NCBI GenBank assembly: GCA_027068075.1 | Contig: JAMOUJ010000003.1 | Location: 60,001-124,000 of the forward strand | Length of the DNA: 64,000 bases | Reading direction: 5' to 3' | DNA from: Candidatus Aminicenantota bacterium | GTDB taxonomy: Bacteria; Acidobacteriota; Aminicenantia; S016-38 | Part shown: positions 25,406 through 34,240 of the stretch, in pieces | How positions within the stretch are numbered: the stretch's first letter is position 1 | Layout of the letters: each line of letters begins with the position of its first letter | Translations under genes and position numbers: made by a program | The notes under the pieces: generated by a model | What the model was told of the DNA's origin: nothing | The model's database searches: none | The model's input: only the letters and a program-made list of their open reading frames with translations

Positions 25406-26916
25406 TCTTTTACCTCCTTTAGAAGGAAAGCGTCCACTTCCTCCTTTATTCCTTTTACCTTAAATTTTCCCTTGGGCTCAAAGACGAATCCTTCCCCTGC
25501 CTGACTCACCGTAGTTCTGCCCACCACCACCTCCCCTGGATCCGCCACCTCGCTCTGGAGCCGGGAGGCCAGGTTCACGCTGTGACCCAGAACGGTGAAC
25601 TCCAGCCTTTTTTCCGAGCCGAAATCCCCCGCTATCATGGGGCCGGAGTTGAGCCCGATTCTAAGTTTCATGGGCCTGCCCCTCCACTTAAATTCCCCGC
25701 TTTTCTCCCTCATGCGGTAGGCCGCCATGAGGGCCCTGCGGGCGTGGTCCTCCATGGAAAAGGGGACCCCGAAGACAGCCATTATACCATCTCCCAGGTA
25801 TTTATCCAGGGTGCCTTCGTGTTCAAAGACTATCTCCGTCATGGCGGAGAGGAAATCGTTGAGAAATTTCCCCACCTCCCCGGCGGATCCCGTCTCCATC
25901 ATGGAAGAAAAACCCACCAGGTCTGCAAAAAGCACCGTTCCCGTGGCGTGGAAGAACCTCCCCGGGGCCAGGGTAATCTCCTCGTCCTGGGCCAGCATCC
26001 TCCTTATAACCGCCGGAGAATGGTACCTCTCAAGCCTTTCCCTTATCCTTCTCTGTCTTTCCAGTTCTTCAAAGAGTTTTCTCTGCTCCAGAACGATACC
26101 CACATAATTACCCAGAACCGTAAGTATCTCCAGATCGTCCAGGGTTTGAATCTTCCTGGCCACGGAACTGTCCACATATATGGCTCCCAGCACTTCGTCC
26201 TGCTTCCATATGGGAACGCAGGCCGCCGAGCGGATCCCCATGGTCACCACGCTTTCCTCTCCGTGGAACCTGATGTCTGTAAGGGCATCGCTGGTCAGGA
26301 CTCCCACCCTCTCCTCTATGGCCTTTCTCAAAATGGAACGGCTCAAGCCTATGCTTCTCTCGCCTCCCTCCTGGAAGGAAGTGGCCACTATCCTGTCCTG
26401 GCCGCCTTCCCTAACCACCACGGCGGCCCTCTCGGCCCCCAGGGCTTCCCTGGCCACCTCCGCCACCCGGTGGAGAAGCCTCTCCGGCGAAGGTGAGGAT
26501 ATTATCTCCTTGCTTAGTTCCTCTATGGTCTTCATTATCCTTTTCCACTTCTCCGTATCCACCCGGGTTAGGCTTTCCCCAACCTGGGTCCGGGAGGCGG
26601 TGTCCTCCATTTTGAGGGGTGAGGAGACCTCTAACACCTTCACCACCCGGTTGCCCAGGGAAATCTCGTCCCCGGGCAAGACCCTGGCAGGCTCCTCCAC
26701 GGGCTCTCCGTTGAGGAATGTTCCGTTCTTGCTTCCCAGGTCCTCTACCATCCACATTCCCTCCCTGGAAAACAACCTGGCATGTTTTCTGGAAACGGTG
26801 GAATCTCTGAAGACCAGATGGTTTTCTGAGGCTCTTCCCATACTCACCTCCGGGGGAGGAAAGGAATACCTCCGCCCCTCCCGGGGGTCCTCAAGGACGA
26901 TGCCCTCAGTACTCAC
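25402..26916 (-). CDS. FHA-GAF-class III adenylate/guanylate cyclase
   Basis: A 504-residue soluble signalling protein. Order: FHA domain (about 1-100: VSMGRASENHL, SRKHARLF, LGSKNGTFLNG) that binds phosphothreonine peptides, a linker helix, a GAF domain (about 140-290), then a class III cyclase domain (about 325-500: GTVLFADLVGFSSM, LDKYLGDGIMAVFGVP with two metal Asp residues). It should make cAMP or cGMP in response to phosphorylated partners and a small ligand. The FHA domain suggests control by the Ser/Thr kinase 8 kb away. It starts with GTG 11 nt inside the end of gpsA. Confidence 0.9.
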   Translation of the reverse strand: MSTEGIVLEDPREGRRYSFPPPEVSMGRASENHLVFRDSTVSRKHARLFSREGMWMVEDLGSKNGTFLNGEPVEEPARVLPGDEISLGNRVVKVLEVSSPLKMEDTASRTQVGESLTRVDTEKWKRIMKTIEELSKEIISSPSPERLLHRVAEVAREALGAERAAVVVREGGQDRIVATSFQEGGERSIGLSRSILRKAIEERVGVLTSDALTDIRFHGEESVVTMGIRSAACVPIWKQDEVLGAIYVDSSVARKIQTLDDLEILTVLGNYVGIVLEQRKLFEELERQRRIRERLERYHSPAVIRRMLAQDEEITLAPGRFFHATGTVLFADLVGFSSMMETGSAGEVGKFLNDFLSAMTEIVFEHEGTLDKYLGDGIMAVFGVPFSMEDHARRALMAAYRMREKSGEFKWRGRPMKLRIGLNSGPMIAGDFGSEKRLEFTVLGHSVNLASRLQSEVADPGEVVVGRTTVSQAGEGFVFEPKGKFKVKGIKEEVDAFLLKEVKE

Positions 26917-27886
26917 TCTTTAAACTCCGGAGCATAAGTTCCCTGATGGCCCTGGAAGGTTCCTTTTCCTCGTATAGGACCTCCACCACCTTCTCGGTGA
27001 TGGGCATTTCAACCCCCAACCGCCTGGCCAGGGAAAGAACGGCCTTGCTGGTGGTCACCCCCTCCGCCACCATCCTCATTCCCCCCAGGATCTCCCGAAG
27101 GGTCTTCCCCTTCCCCAGTTCGTAGCCCACCTTCCTGTTGCGGCTGAGGGCTCCGGTGGCGGTCAGAACCAGGTCCCCCACCCCTGCTATGCCCGAGACC
27201 GTATCCGAACTTCCACCCATGGCCATTACGAAGCGGCGCATCTCCGCAATCCCCCGGACTATGAGAGCCGAAAGGGTGTTGTGGCCTAAACCCAGGCCCG
27301 TCACAACCCCGGCGGCGATGGCCAGAACATTCTTCACCGCAGCACAGAGTTCTACCCCCACCACATCGGAGGAGGTATAGGCCCTGAGATATTCGTCGGA
27401 GACCAGGACCTGAACCTCAGAGGCGAAATTCTGATTCTCAGAAGCCACCACCACCACCGTGGGACTCCCCTGGGCCACCTCCCGGGCAAAACTCGGCCCC
27501 GAAAGCACGGCGTAGTCCAGTTTGCCCAGTTCCTCCCTGACCACATGGCTCATGGTGGCCAGGGTATCCTCCTCTATGCCCTTGGTCAGGCTTACCAGGT
27601 GCTGGGGTCTTAGGGGAAGTTTGCGCAGGATTCCCCGGGCGTAACGGGAGGGAACGGCCATGAAGTAAATTCCACCGGGCTTAAGTTCGGAAAAATCCCT
27701 GAAGGGTCTCAGGTTATTCGGCAGTTTAAAGCCCGGAAGGAATACCTTGTTTTCCCCCTCCTCCTTTATCTGGCGAAAAACATCCTCCTCCCTCACCCAT
27801 AGGTTCACCGAAAGACCTTTTCTGGCCAGGTGATAGGCAAAGGCGGTGCCCCAACTCCCGGCACCGATCACATAAATCCCTTCCAT
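26906..27886 (-). CDS. gpsA: Glycerol-3-phosphate dehydrogenase [NAD(P)+]
   Basis: A 326-residue GpsA, making glycerol-3-phosphate for phospholipids from dihydroxyacetone phosphate. Visible: IGAGSWGTAFAYHLARKG (dinucleotide fold), LTKGIEEDT, LSGPSFAREVAQGSPT, and AAVKNVLAIAAGVVTGLGLG (catalytic Lys). A long in-frame extension upstream is not part of the protein: it overlaps plsY antisense-free sequence and lacks the family start; the ATG at 27886 gives the conserved N-terminus. It overlaps plsY by 19 nt, so the next step (acylation) is coupled. Confidence 0.93.
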   Translation of the reverse strand: MEGIYVIGAGSWGTAFAYHLARKGLSVNLWVREEDVFRQIKEEGENKVFLPGFKLPNNLRPFRDFSELKPGGIYFMAVPSRYARGILRKLPLRPQHLVSLTKGIEEDTLATMSHVVREELGKLDYAVLSGPSFAREVAQGSPTVVVVASENQNFASEVQVLVSDEYLRAYTSSDVVGVELCAAVKNVLAIAAGVVTGLGLGHNTLSALIVRGIAEMRRFVMAMGGSSDTVSGIAGVGDLVLTATGALSRNRKVGYELGKGKTLREILGGMRMVAEGVTTSKAVLSLARRLGVEMPITEKVVEVLYEEKEPSRAIRELMLRSLKSEY

Positions 27887-28452
27887 ATTTTTCTCTCCCT
27901 TCCCTGAAGAATTCTCTTTATGTTGCCGCGGTGGCGGTAGATAACCACCAGGGAGGCCAGGGCTTGAAGCAAGGAAAGTCCGGGACTCCTGTAGAGAAAG
28001 AAACTTGCCACCGGAACCGCCAGGACCAGAATAAGGGAACCCACCGAAACCATGCCCGAGAATACGGCCCCTACCAGAAAAGCCCCCAGACCCGCCAGGG
28101 CGGAAAGGGGGGAGGATACCAGGGAAGCCCCCACATAGGTGGCCACCCCCTTTCCTCCGTTGAACCCGAGCCAGGGAGTAAAGCAATGGCCCAGAACCGC
28201 CGCAAGGCCACAGGCAAAGGCAAACTCACGGCCCTGGGGAAGGGCCAGGTACACGGGAAGGGCCGCCTTGGATATGTCAAGGACGGCCACTGCCAACCCT
28301 ATTCCCACCCCTCCGCTTCGCAAAACATTGGTGGCCCCCACATTTCCACTCCCCTTCTTCCTTATGTCCTCCCCCCGGAACCACCGGTAAAGGAGGTAGG
28401 CAAAGGGAATGGATCCCGAAAGGAATGAAAGTGCCAGAAAAATTGCCTTCAT
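27868..28452 (-). CDS. plsY: Acyl-phosphate glycerol-3-phosphate acyltransferase
   Basis: A 194-residue inner-membrane PlsY that acylates glycerol-3-phosphate using acyl-phosphate. Conserved phrases: SGSIPFAYLLYRWF, GSGNVGATNVLR and GFNGGKGVATYVG (glycine-rich substrate sites), with five membrane helices and a basic tail. It sits between thpR and gpsA with 4-nt and 19-nt overlaps; gpsA makes its substrate. Confidence 0.93.
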   Translation of the reverse strand: MKAIFLALSFLSGSIPFAYLLYRWFRGEDIRKKGSGNVGATNVLRSGGVGIGLAVAVLDISKAALPVYLALPQGREFAFACGLAAVLGHCFTPWLGFNGGKGVATYVGASLVSSPLSALAGLGAFLVGAVFSGMVSVGSLILVLAVPVASFFLYRSPGLSLLQALASLVVIYRHRGNIKRILQGRERKIWKGFM

Positions 28453-29006
28453 TTCAACTCCGATGCGTAAATTTCTGTGTATATGGGCCCCTCCGGGGTA
28501 AGTTTTGAGCGGAACAAGACAATTCTTTCAACCTTAACCCGGCCGAAGTCCTCGTCCTTCAAAGCCTTTATTTCCTCCACTATTTTTCTCAGAGCCGATG
28601 TTCCCTTGACCCTGCCCATGGTCACATGGGGGTGAAAGGCCCTGGTTTCCTTGTGAAATCCCTCCCGGAGAAGTTCATCCTCCAAGATTTCCTGAAGGTT
28701 GTTTATCTCCCCGGGCTCCTCCACCCCCACCCACAGGACCCGGGGTCTGGGAGAATCGGGGGGGAATCTTCCACAACCCTTCAAATCCAGGGAAAAGGAC
28801 CTTACCCGGGAAGCCGTCCTATCCATGGCTCTCTCTATGTCCCCAATCCGGGAAGGATCCACATTCCCAAGGAACTTCAGGGTTATGTGCATGGCTTCCC
28901 TCTTGACCCACCGGATGTTGCCCCCCATCCTCTTGAGCCTGTTTATGTGCCCTTCAATCCTGTCCTTTATCTCCCCGGTGAGTTCCACGGCTATGAAAAG
29001 CCTCAA
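28449..29006 (-). CDS. thpR: RNA 2',3'-cyclic phosphodiesterase (2H family)
   Basis: A 185-residue 2H phosphoesterase (ThpR/LigT). The two HxTx motifs are MHITLKFLG and FHPHVTMGR. It hydrolyses RNA 2',3'-cyclic phosphate. The start is TTG at 29006, overlapping the cinA TGA as TTGA, with AGGAGG 5 nt ahead; reading frames reaching further upstream carry no family sequence. ATGA links it to plsY. Confidence 0.88.
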   Translation of the reverse strand: MRLFIAVELTGEIKDRIEGHINRLKRMGGNIRWVKREAMHITLKFLGNVDPSRIGDIERAMDRTASRVRSFSLDLKGCGRFPPDSPRPRVLWVGVEEPGEINNLQEILEDELLREGFHKETRAFHPHVTMGRVKGTSALRKIVEEIKALKDEDFGRVKVERIVLFRSKLTPEGPIYTEIYASELK

Positions 29007-30238
29007 ATCAACCTCCTGCGCAGCATGTCCAGGGCATGGGTTGTGGAATAGGTCTTTATCTGCAATCTGGTCCCCCAGAATCTCTTCCGGTGAACCTCGG
29101 TTCCCCCTTCCCAACTCAGGGCAATGTAAACCAGGCCCACGGGTTTCTGGGGGGTTCCACCGCCGGGCCCTGCTATTCCGGTAATCCCTATTCCGAAGTG
29201 GGACCCCGCCAGTTTCTTGACCCCCTCGGCCATCTGTGCGGCCACTTCCTGGCTTACGGCCCCGTGCTCCTCAAGGTCCTGAGGGTTTACCCCCAGAACC
29301 TTAACCTTGGCTTCGTTGCTGTAGGTGACGGCCCCCAGTAGAAAATAATCGGAACTTCCGGGAATGTTGGTAATGCGGTGAGAAAGAAGACCGCCGCTAC
29401 AACTCTCCGCCACCGCCAGGGTTTTCCCCCGGGCCCTGAGGAGGTCCCCCACCACCTTTTCCAGGGGCTCATCTTCAAGGGAGTATATGTTGTCCCCCAG
29501 GACTTCCTTGAACTTCTCCACCATCTCTTCCACCAGCCGGCGGGCCTCCTCCGGATCCCTGGAAACGGCGATTATGTGCAGTTGAACATCCTCCGGAGAT
29601 GCGAGGATGGTTACCGAAGGGTTCTTCACTCCGGTGATGAAGGGGGAAATCCTCTCCTCCACCTCCGCCTCCCGAAGACCCGCCACCCTGAGAACCCTCC
29701 TCTCCACATCCTTCCTGCCCAGGGCCTCCAGCCTTTCCCGCATCGCCTCCATCATGGGCTTCCACTCGGCAGGGGGACCGGGAAGGGCCAGGACCCTTAG
29801 GTCCTTTCCCTCCACCTCTATCCACAGTCCCGGGGCTGCCCCCACCGTATTGGGAATAATCTCTGCTCCCCGGGGAACGAAGGCCATCCTGGCCAGGTTG
29901 TCCGGCGGTTCCTTCTTGTTAAGTTGCTTGAACCTCTCCTTCAGCCACTGGTGTATTTCCTCGTTGAATTCCAGATCCAATTTCAGAGCCTTGGAGATCC
30001 CCTCCCGGGTTCGGTCGTCGGCGGTGGGCCCCAGGCCACCGGTTATTATCACTAATTGGCCCCGTCCCATGGCGGATTTCACCGCCCTGGCTATCTCCTC
30101 GTCGTTGTCCGGCACTATGGTTATGCTCCCCACCTTGATCCCCAGATCCATGAGGAGGCGGGCGATTTCCTTTGAATTGGTATCCTGACGGTAAGGGGTT
30201 AAAAGTTCGGACCCCACGGCAATTATATGGGCTATCAT
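29003..30238 (-). CDS. cinA: CinA-family protein with nicotinamide-nucleotide amidase domain
   Basis: A 411-residue full-length CinA. The N-terminal MoCF-like/COG1058 domain (IAVGSELLTPYRQDTNSKEI, GGLGPTADDRTREG) is followed by the PncC domain (VAESCSGGLLSHRITNIPGSSDYF, GITGIAGPGGGT). These enzymes clean damaged pyridine nucleotides and deamidate NMN. The ATG overlaps the rsmD stop as ATGA. The gene also overlaps thpR by TTGA. Confidence 0.93.
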   Translation of the reverse strand: MIAHIIAVGSELLTPYRQDTNSKEIARLLMDLGIKVGSITIVPDNDEEIARAVKSAMGRGQLVIITGGLGPTADDRTREGISKALKLDLEFNEEIHQWLKERFKQLNKKEPPDNLARMAFVPRGAEIIPNTVGAAPGLWIEVEGKDLRVLALPGPPAEWKPMMEAMRERLEALGRKDVERRVLRVAGLREAEVEERISPFITGVKNPSVTILASPEDVQLHIIAVSRDPEEARRLVEEMVEKFKEVLGDNIYSLEDEPLEKVVGDLLRARGKTLAVAESCSGGLLSHRITNIPGSSDYFLLGAVTYSNEAKVKVLGVNPQDLEEHGAVSQEVAAQMAEGVKKLAGSHFGIGITGIAGPGGGTPQKPVGLVYIALSWEGGTEVHRKRFWGTRLQIKTYSTTHALDMLRRRLI

Positions 30239-30789
30239 CCTTGCCTCCTTAGGAAGGATACGCAGTTTTTTCCCTCCTTTATTTCTCTAACCACGGTAAA
30301 ATCAAAGGTGTTTTTGAGTTGCTGGCCGCAACCCCTCTGAAATAGGATAAGACCCCCTTCCCTGAGTATGTCCTTCTTGTGGAGTATTTTAAGGGGGTTG
30401 GCCTTCTCCAGAAGATCGTAGGGGGGATCAATGAAAACGAAGTCAAACTTCTCCCCCTCCTGGTGGAGTTTCCTCACCCCCATGTTGAACTCCGTCTCCA
30501 GAACTCTTATTTCCGGAGGGTTTCCCACCCTTTCTATGTTCTTTCTGAGTATTTTCAGGGCCTCGGGATCAGATTCAACGAAAACCACCCTGGAGGCCCC
30601 CAGGGAATAGGCCTCAAGACCCACGGCACCGGTTCCGGCAAAGCCGTCCAGAAAATGTGACCCCGCCACATCGTAGCCTAAGATGTCAAAAATCCTTTTG
30701 CGAAGCCTCACCGGGGTGGGCCTTACCTTCTTCCCCCGGGGGGTGGCGAGTTTCTTACCCTTTACCTTTCCGGATATTATTCTAAGCAT
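30235..30789 (-). CDS. rsmD: 16S rRNA (guanine(966)-N2)-methyltransferase
   Basis: A 184-residue RsmD: ISGKVKGKKLATPRG at the N-terminus, the SAM-binding FLDGFAGTGAVGLEAYSLGA and the catalytic DFVFIDPPYD. It methylates G966 of small-subunit rRNA. It lies between recG (1 nt away) and cinA (ATGA overlap). The usual bacterial partner coaD is not adjacent here. Confidence 0.92.
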   Translation of the reverse strand: MLRIISGKVKGKKLATPRGKKVRPTPVRLRKRIFDILGYDVAGSHFLDGFAGTGAVGLEAYSLGASRVVFVESDPEALKILRKNIERVGNPPEIRVLETEFNMGVRKLHQEGEKFDFVFIDPPYDLLEKANPLKILHKKDILREGGLILFQRGCGQQLKNTFDFTVVREIKEGKNCVSFLRRQG

Positions 30790-30790
30790 T

Positions 30791-32779
30791 TCAACCTAAG
30801 GTTATCTCCTCTTTTATTATATTAGAAACCTCCTCCCGGTGGGAAGAGAAAAACTCCCCGGCGTCCCTGCCCGCCTGCCTTAAAACATCCTCGTGAAGAA
30901 AGGGATGAAGAAGGCGAAATCTGGGTATTCCCCACTGCTCCCTTCCGGCGAAATTCCCCGGCCCTCTGACCCTGAGGTCGTATTCTGCCACTTCAAAACC
31001 GTCCTGGTGCTCCTGGAGGAACTTCAGCCTCCGGGAAGGGGAAGGGCTCAGGAGGAAAAAGTAACCCTCGTCCCTTCCCCTGCCGATCCTTCCCCTGAGT
31101 TGATGAAGTTGGGCCAGTCCAAACCTTTCGGCGTTGAAGACCACCATGAAATTGGCCTTTTCTATGTCTATACCTACCTCCACCACCGTGGTGCTCACCA
31201 GAAGGTGAACTTCCCCCCTTTCAAATCTTTCCATAACCTCCCGCCTTTCCTCCATCTTCATCCTTCCGTGGAGAAGGGCCAGTTTGAATTCGGGAAAATA
31301 CTCCCGGAGCCTTTCAAACCCCCTCTCCGCATCCACCACATCCAGATTCCCCTTTTCAATCACCGGAAAGATGGCAAAGCCCTGTCCTCCCCTCCCCATC
31401 AGGTCCTTGAGGAGGGGAACCAGTCGGCTGAACTCCTTCATCTTCAACAGGCGGGTTTTAACCCTCCGGGGCCGCGGCAACTGGCGGAGGGTGGAAAGGC
31501 TGAGTTCCGAATAAAGAACCAGGGCCAGGGTCCTGGGAATGGGAGTGGCGGAGAGGAGGAGAACATCCGGCTCTTCGCCCTTGGAGTAAAGCCTGGCCCG
31601 CTGGGCCACCCCGAATCGGTGCTGTTCGTCCACTATGGCGTAGGCCAATTTACGGAAATTCACCTGACCGTATAAAAGGGCGTGGGTTCCAAAAACGATC
31701 TTCGCCTCGCCGGAGGATATCTTCTCCAGGGCCTCCCGGCGATGGGAAGTTTTCATCCCGGAAACCAGCAAAACCGGAGAAAGACCCAGGGAAGAAAGTT
31801 TTTCCTCCAGTCTGGAGAAATGCTGAAAGGCCAGAATTTCCGTGGGCGCCATGAAGGCCACCTGATACCCGGACATGGCCACCAGAGCCGCCGAGGCCAC
31901 CGCCACGGCGGTCTTGCCGCTGCCCACCTCTCCGTGGAGAAGCCTCCTCATGGGATATGGGGAAGCCAGGTCTTCCACAATCTCCTCCAGGGCCCGGACC
32001 TGGGATTCGGTAAACTGGAAGGAAAACAGGGAAATGGCCCTGGAGAGGCCGGAGGGCTCCATCCGGTATTTCCTTCCCTTGGGCCTTTTCCCCTTCTCCT
32101 GGAGCCAGCGAACCTTCAATTGGTAAAAGAAGGCCTCTTCGTAGATCAGGCGGCGATGATAGGGGGTGAAGCCTGAATTGAGTTCCTCCAGGGAAGCCCC
32201 CTCCGGAGGCGAATGTAAAAACTCCAGACTTTTCCGCCGGGAAGGAAAGGAATACTTGTCCACGAGAACTCCGGGGAGGTTTTCGGAAATTTCCGTCTGC
32301 TCCAGGGCTTGAAGTATGAGCCTTCTTATGACGCCGGAACCTATCCCGTATATCCTTTCGTAAATCGGAAGGATGCCCCCGGGAACTTCACCCTTCACCT
32401 CCGGAGAGTAAAGAACCGGACTCTCCCCTTCCCTTTTTACCCTTCCCCTCATGTAGTATTTCTTTCCGGGAAATATCGTCCGCAGAAGCCTCCTCTGGTT
32501 GAACCACACCGCCTTCCCCCGCCCGGAATCGTCCCTGATCTCCGCCTCCAGGATAAAATACCTTTTTCCCCTCCACCACCTCCTCTTCACCACCTCCACC
32601 AGAACCTCCGCTTCTTCCGAGGCCTCCGCCAGGGGCCGAAGGTCTCCCCTCCTTTCGTATTTTCTGGGAAGATAGAGGAGGAGGTCCTCCACCGTGCGAA
32701 AACCCTTCTGGCGAAAAAGGGCAGCCCTCTTCTCCCCCACTCCCTTCAGGCGGGAAAGGGAAGAAAGGGGAGTTAGCAT
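30791..32779 (-). CDS. recG: ATP-dependent DNA helicase RecG
   Basis: A 662-residue RecG. An N-terminal wedge/OB region (about 1-230; KGVGEKRAALFRQKGF helix-hairpin start, then YYMRGRVKR), then SF2 motifs: LHGEVGSGKTAVAVAS (I), VDEQHRFGV (II, DEQH typical of RecG), LLSATPIPRTLAL (III), LGRIGRGRDEGY (VI). It reverses stalled replication forks. It is shorter than E. coli RecG (693). The ATG at 32779 overlaps the preceding TGA as TGATG; a TTG at 32782 is an alternative. Confidence 0.93.
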   Translation of the reverse strand: MLTPLSSLSRLKGVGEKRAALFRQKGFRTVEDLLLYLPRKYERRGDLRPLAEASEEAEVLVEVVKRRWWRGKRYFILEAEIRDDSGRGKAVWFNQRRLLRTIFPGKKYYMRGRVKREGESPVLYSPEVKGEVPGGILPIYERIYGIGSGVIRRLILQALEQTEISENLPGVLVDKYSFPSRRKSLEFLHSPPEGASLEELNSGFTPYHRRLIYEEAFFYQLKVRWLQEKGKRPKGRKYRMEPSGLSRAISLFSFQFTESQVRALEEIVEDLASPYPMRRLLHGEVGSGKTAVAVASAALVAMSGYQVAFMAPTEILAFQHFSRLEEKLSSLGLSPVLLVSGMKTSHRREALEKISSGEAKIVFGTHALLYGQVNFRKLAYAIVDEQHRFGVAQRARLYSKGEEPDVLLLSATPIPRTLALVLYSELSLSTLRQLPRPRRVKTRLLKMKEFSRLVPLLKDLMGRGGQGFAIFPVIEKGNLDVVDAERGFERLREYFPEFKLALLHGRMKMEERREVMERFERGEVHLLVSTTVVEVGIDIEKANFMVVFNAERFGLAQLHQLRGRIGRGRDEGYFFLLSPSPSRRLKFLQEHQDGFEVAEYDLRVRGPGNFAGREQWGIPRFRLLHPFLHEDVLRQAGRDAGEFFSSHREEVSNIIKEEITLG

Positions 32780-33339
32780 CAATAGTAAACCGTGAGTTTA
32801 CCCCTCTCTATTTCCACCCTTTTCACTCCCAAGGGAAGGGGTTCCCATCGGTTCTGATCAAAGTTAAGTCCCGTGGCGGCGGTGAGAACGGGAAGAAGGC
32901 TGGAAAAAAGTTCCAGGGGCACCTGGTTCCTGCCCAGAAAGGCCTCCTCCACCTTCACCCTGTATTTCCCGTCCTTCTGGAGGAGACGAAACTTCATCTG
33001 GAAGACCAGCAGTTGCCATCCCTGGGGGCCTATCTCAAAGCCCGGAAGAGGCTTTTTGGTTATAAGGCCGCCCCCCAACAGGACGAAACCCTCCCCCAGC
33101 ACCACCCGGGCGCCCCGGAGAAGAACATTCCCCTCCCTTTTTTCCAGGGCATAGTTTATGTAGGAATTGACCTCCTTCTGGGAAAAGACTTCCCTCCTGG
33201 TGGAAAGCCAGCGGAAAAACCTCCCGCTTTCCTTCTCAATCCTCTGGAGTTTCAGTTCCACCCTCCTGGCCAGGTCAGGATCGTAATCCCGGGCCAGGAG
33301 AAAAAAGGCCAGGAGGAAAAGCCCTGTAACCTTCCTCAA
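32779..33339 (-). CDS. Exported protein of unknown function
   Basis: A 186-residue protein with a short signal peptide (about 1-16, LFLLAFFLLARD) and no further membrane helix. I do not recognise it. The pattern FSQKEVNSYINYAL and the ending VKRVEIERGKLTVYY recall small periplasmic lipid-binding-type proteins of the YpmS/DUF2140 style, but this is weak. It starts with TTG overlapping the htpX TGA, and its own stop overlaps recG, so it is locked in the htpX-recG operon. Confidence 0.7.
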   Translation of the reverse strand: MRKVTGLFLLAFFLLARDYDPDLARRVELKLQRIEKESGRFFRWLSTRREVFSQKEVNSYINYALEKREGNVLLRGARVVLGEGFVLLGGGLITKKPLPGFEIGPQGWQLLVFQMKFRLLQKDGKYRVKVEEAFLGRNQVPLELFSSLLPVLTAATGLNFDQNRWEPLPLGVKRVEIERGKLTVYY

Positions 33340-34178
33340 CTGATTTCCCCTGCCATGGCCCTGAGCCGGGCTATCCTCTTTTCCACAGGGGGATGGGTGG
33401 CGAAAAGGGCGGCCAGCGATGCAGAGGAGAACCTGGGAGCCACGATGAAGAGATGGGAAGTGGCGGGATTTCCGGAAAGAGGAACCCTCCGGGAAAAGGA
33501 GTGAAGTTTCTCCAGGGCAGAGGCCAGGGCCAGGGGATCCCGGCTTATTCTGGCACCGGTTTCGTCGGCCAGGTATTCCCTGCTACGGGATATGGCCATC
33601 TGTATGAGAAGGGCCGCTATGGGAGCCACCAGAAGCATTACCAGAAGTTCCAGGGGATTGGTATCGTTATCCCTTCCCATTCCGAAAAATCTGGAGAAAT
33701 ACGCCATCCTGGCCAGGAAGGTGATGGCAGCACCCAGGGTGGCGGCGATGGTCTGGACCAGGGTATCCCGGTTCCTTATGTGGGAAAGTTCGTGGGAAAG
33801 AACCCCCCGGAGTTCCCTGAGGTCCAGTACCCTCAAAATACCCTCGGTGACCGCCACGGCGGAATGGGATGGGGACCTTCCGGTGGCAAAGGCGTTGGGC
33901 GCCTGCTGGGGAACCACATAGAGCCTGGGCTTAGGGATCCCTGCGGCAGCCGCCAGTTCTTCCACCACCTGGTGAAGTTCTGGGGCCTCCTCAGGGCTTA
34001 TCTCCTTCGCCTTGTACATGGAAAGAACGATTTTGTCCGAGAACCAGTAGGAAAGGAAGTTAAAGGCTCCGGCGAAAATTATGGCCATAATAAGACCGGC
34101 CCTTCCTCCCAGGGCCTGTCCTATCCACAAAAACAGGACGGTAAGAACCGTCAGTAGAAACAAAGTTCTGAACTTCAT
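33336..34178 (-). CDS. htpX: M48-family membrane metalloprotease HtpX
   Basis: A 280-residue HtpX. Two N-terminal membrane helices (about 5-40), the zinc motif HELSH in GVLSHELSHIRNRD, two further helices (about 155-205) and the third ligand Glu in SREYLADETGARIS. It degrades misfolded membrane proteins. The ATG lies 6 nt after a perfect extended -10 (TGGTATAAT) with no SD, so the mRNA appears leaderless. It is divergent from larE. Confidence 0.93.
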   Translation of the reverse strand: MKFRTLFLLTVLTVLFLWIGQALGGRAGLIMAIIFAGAFNFLSYWFSDKIVLSMYKAKEISPEEAPELHQVVEELAAAAGIPKPRLYVVPQQAPNAFATGRSPSHSAVAVTEGILRVLDLRELRGVLSHELSHIRNRDTLVQTIAATLGAAITFLARMAYFSRFFGMGRDNDTNPLELLVMLLVAPIAALLIQMAISRSREYLADETGARISRDPLALASALEKLHSFSRRVPLSGNPATSHLFIVAPRFSSASLAALFATHPPVEKRIARLRAMAGEIS

Positions 34179-34184
34179 GTAAAT

Positions 34185-34193
34185 ATTATACCA
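34185..34193 (-). promoter_or_regulatory. Extended -10 for htpX
   Basis: TGG followed by TATAAT on the minus strand, with ATTTAC between it and the htpX ATG at 34178. No Shine-Dalgarno is present. A -35 is not obvious (TCTCCT at 34208-34213) but an extended -10 can work without one. It overlaps the -35 area of the larE promoter. Confidence 0.65.
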
Positions 34194-34204
34194 AGACCGG
34201 GGAT

Positions 34205-34233
34205 TTGAGGAGAGGCTAAATTTATGCTTTAAT
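34205..34233 (+). promoter_or_regulatory. Promoter for larE
   Basis: TTGAGG at 34205-34210, a 17-nt spacer, and TTTAAT at 34228-34233 preceded by TGC, an extended -10. The larE ATG (34241) follows after TTTTTCC, with no Shine-Dalgarno, so the mRNA should be leaderless. Confidence 0.6.
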
Positions 34234-34240
34234 TTTTTCC

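Noticed and set aside
27887-28186. In-frame extension of gpsA by 100 residues
   Set aside because: It covers plsY coding sequence and has no family match; the GpsA fold starts at the ATG at 27886.
29007-29114. N-terminal extension of thpR
   Set aside because: It lies inside cinA; the TTG at 29006 has AGGAGG upstream and gives the family N-terminus.
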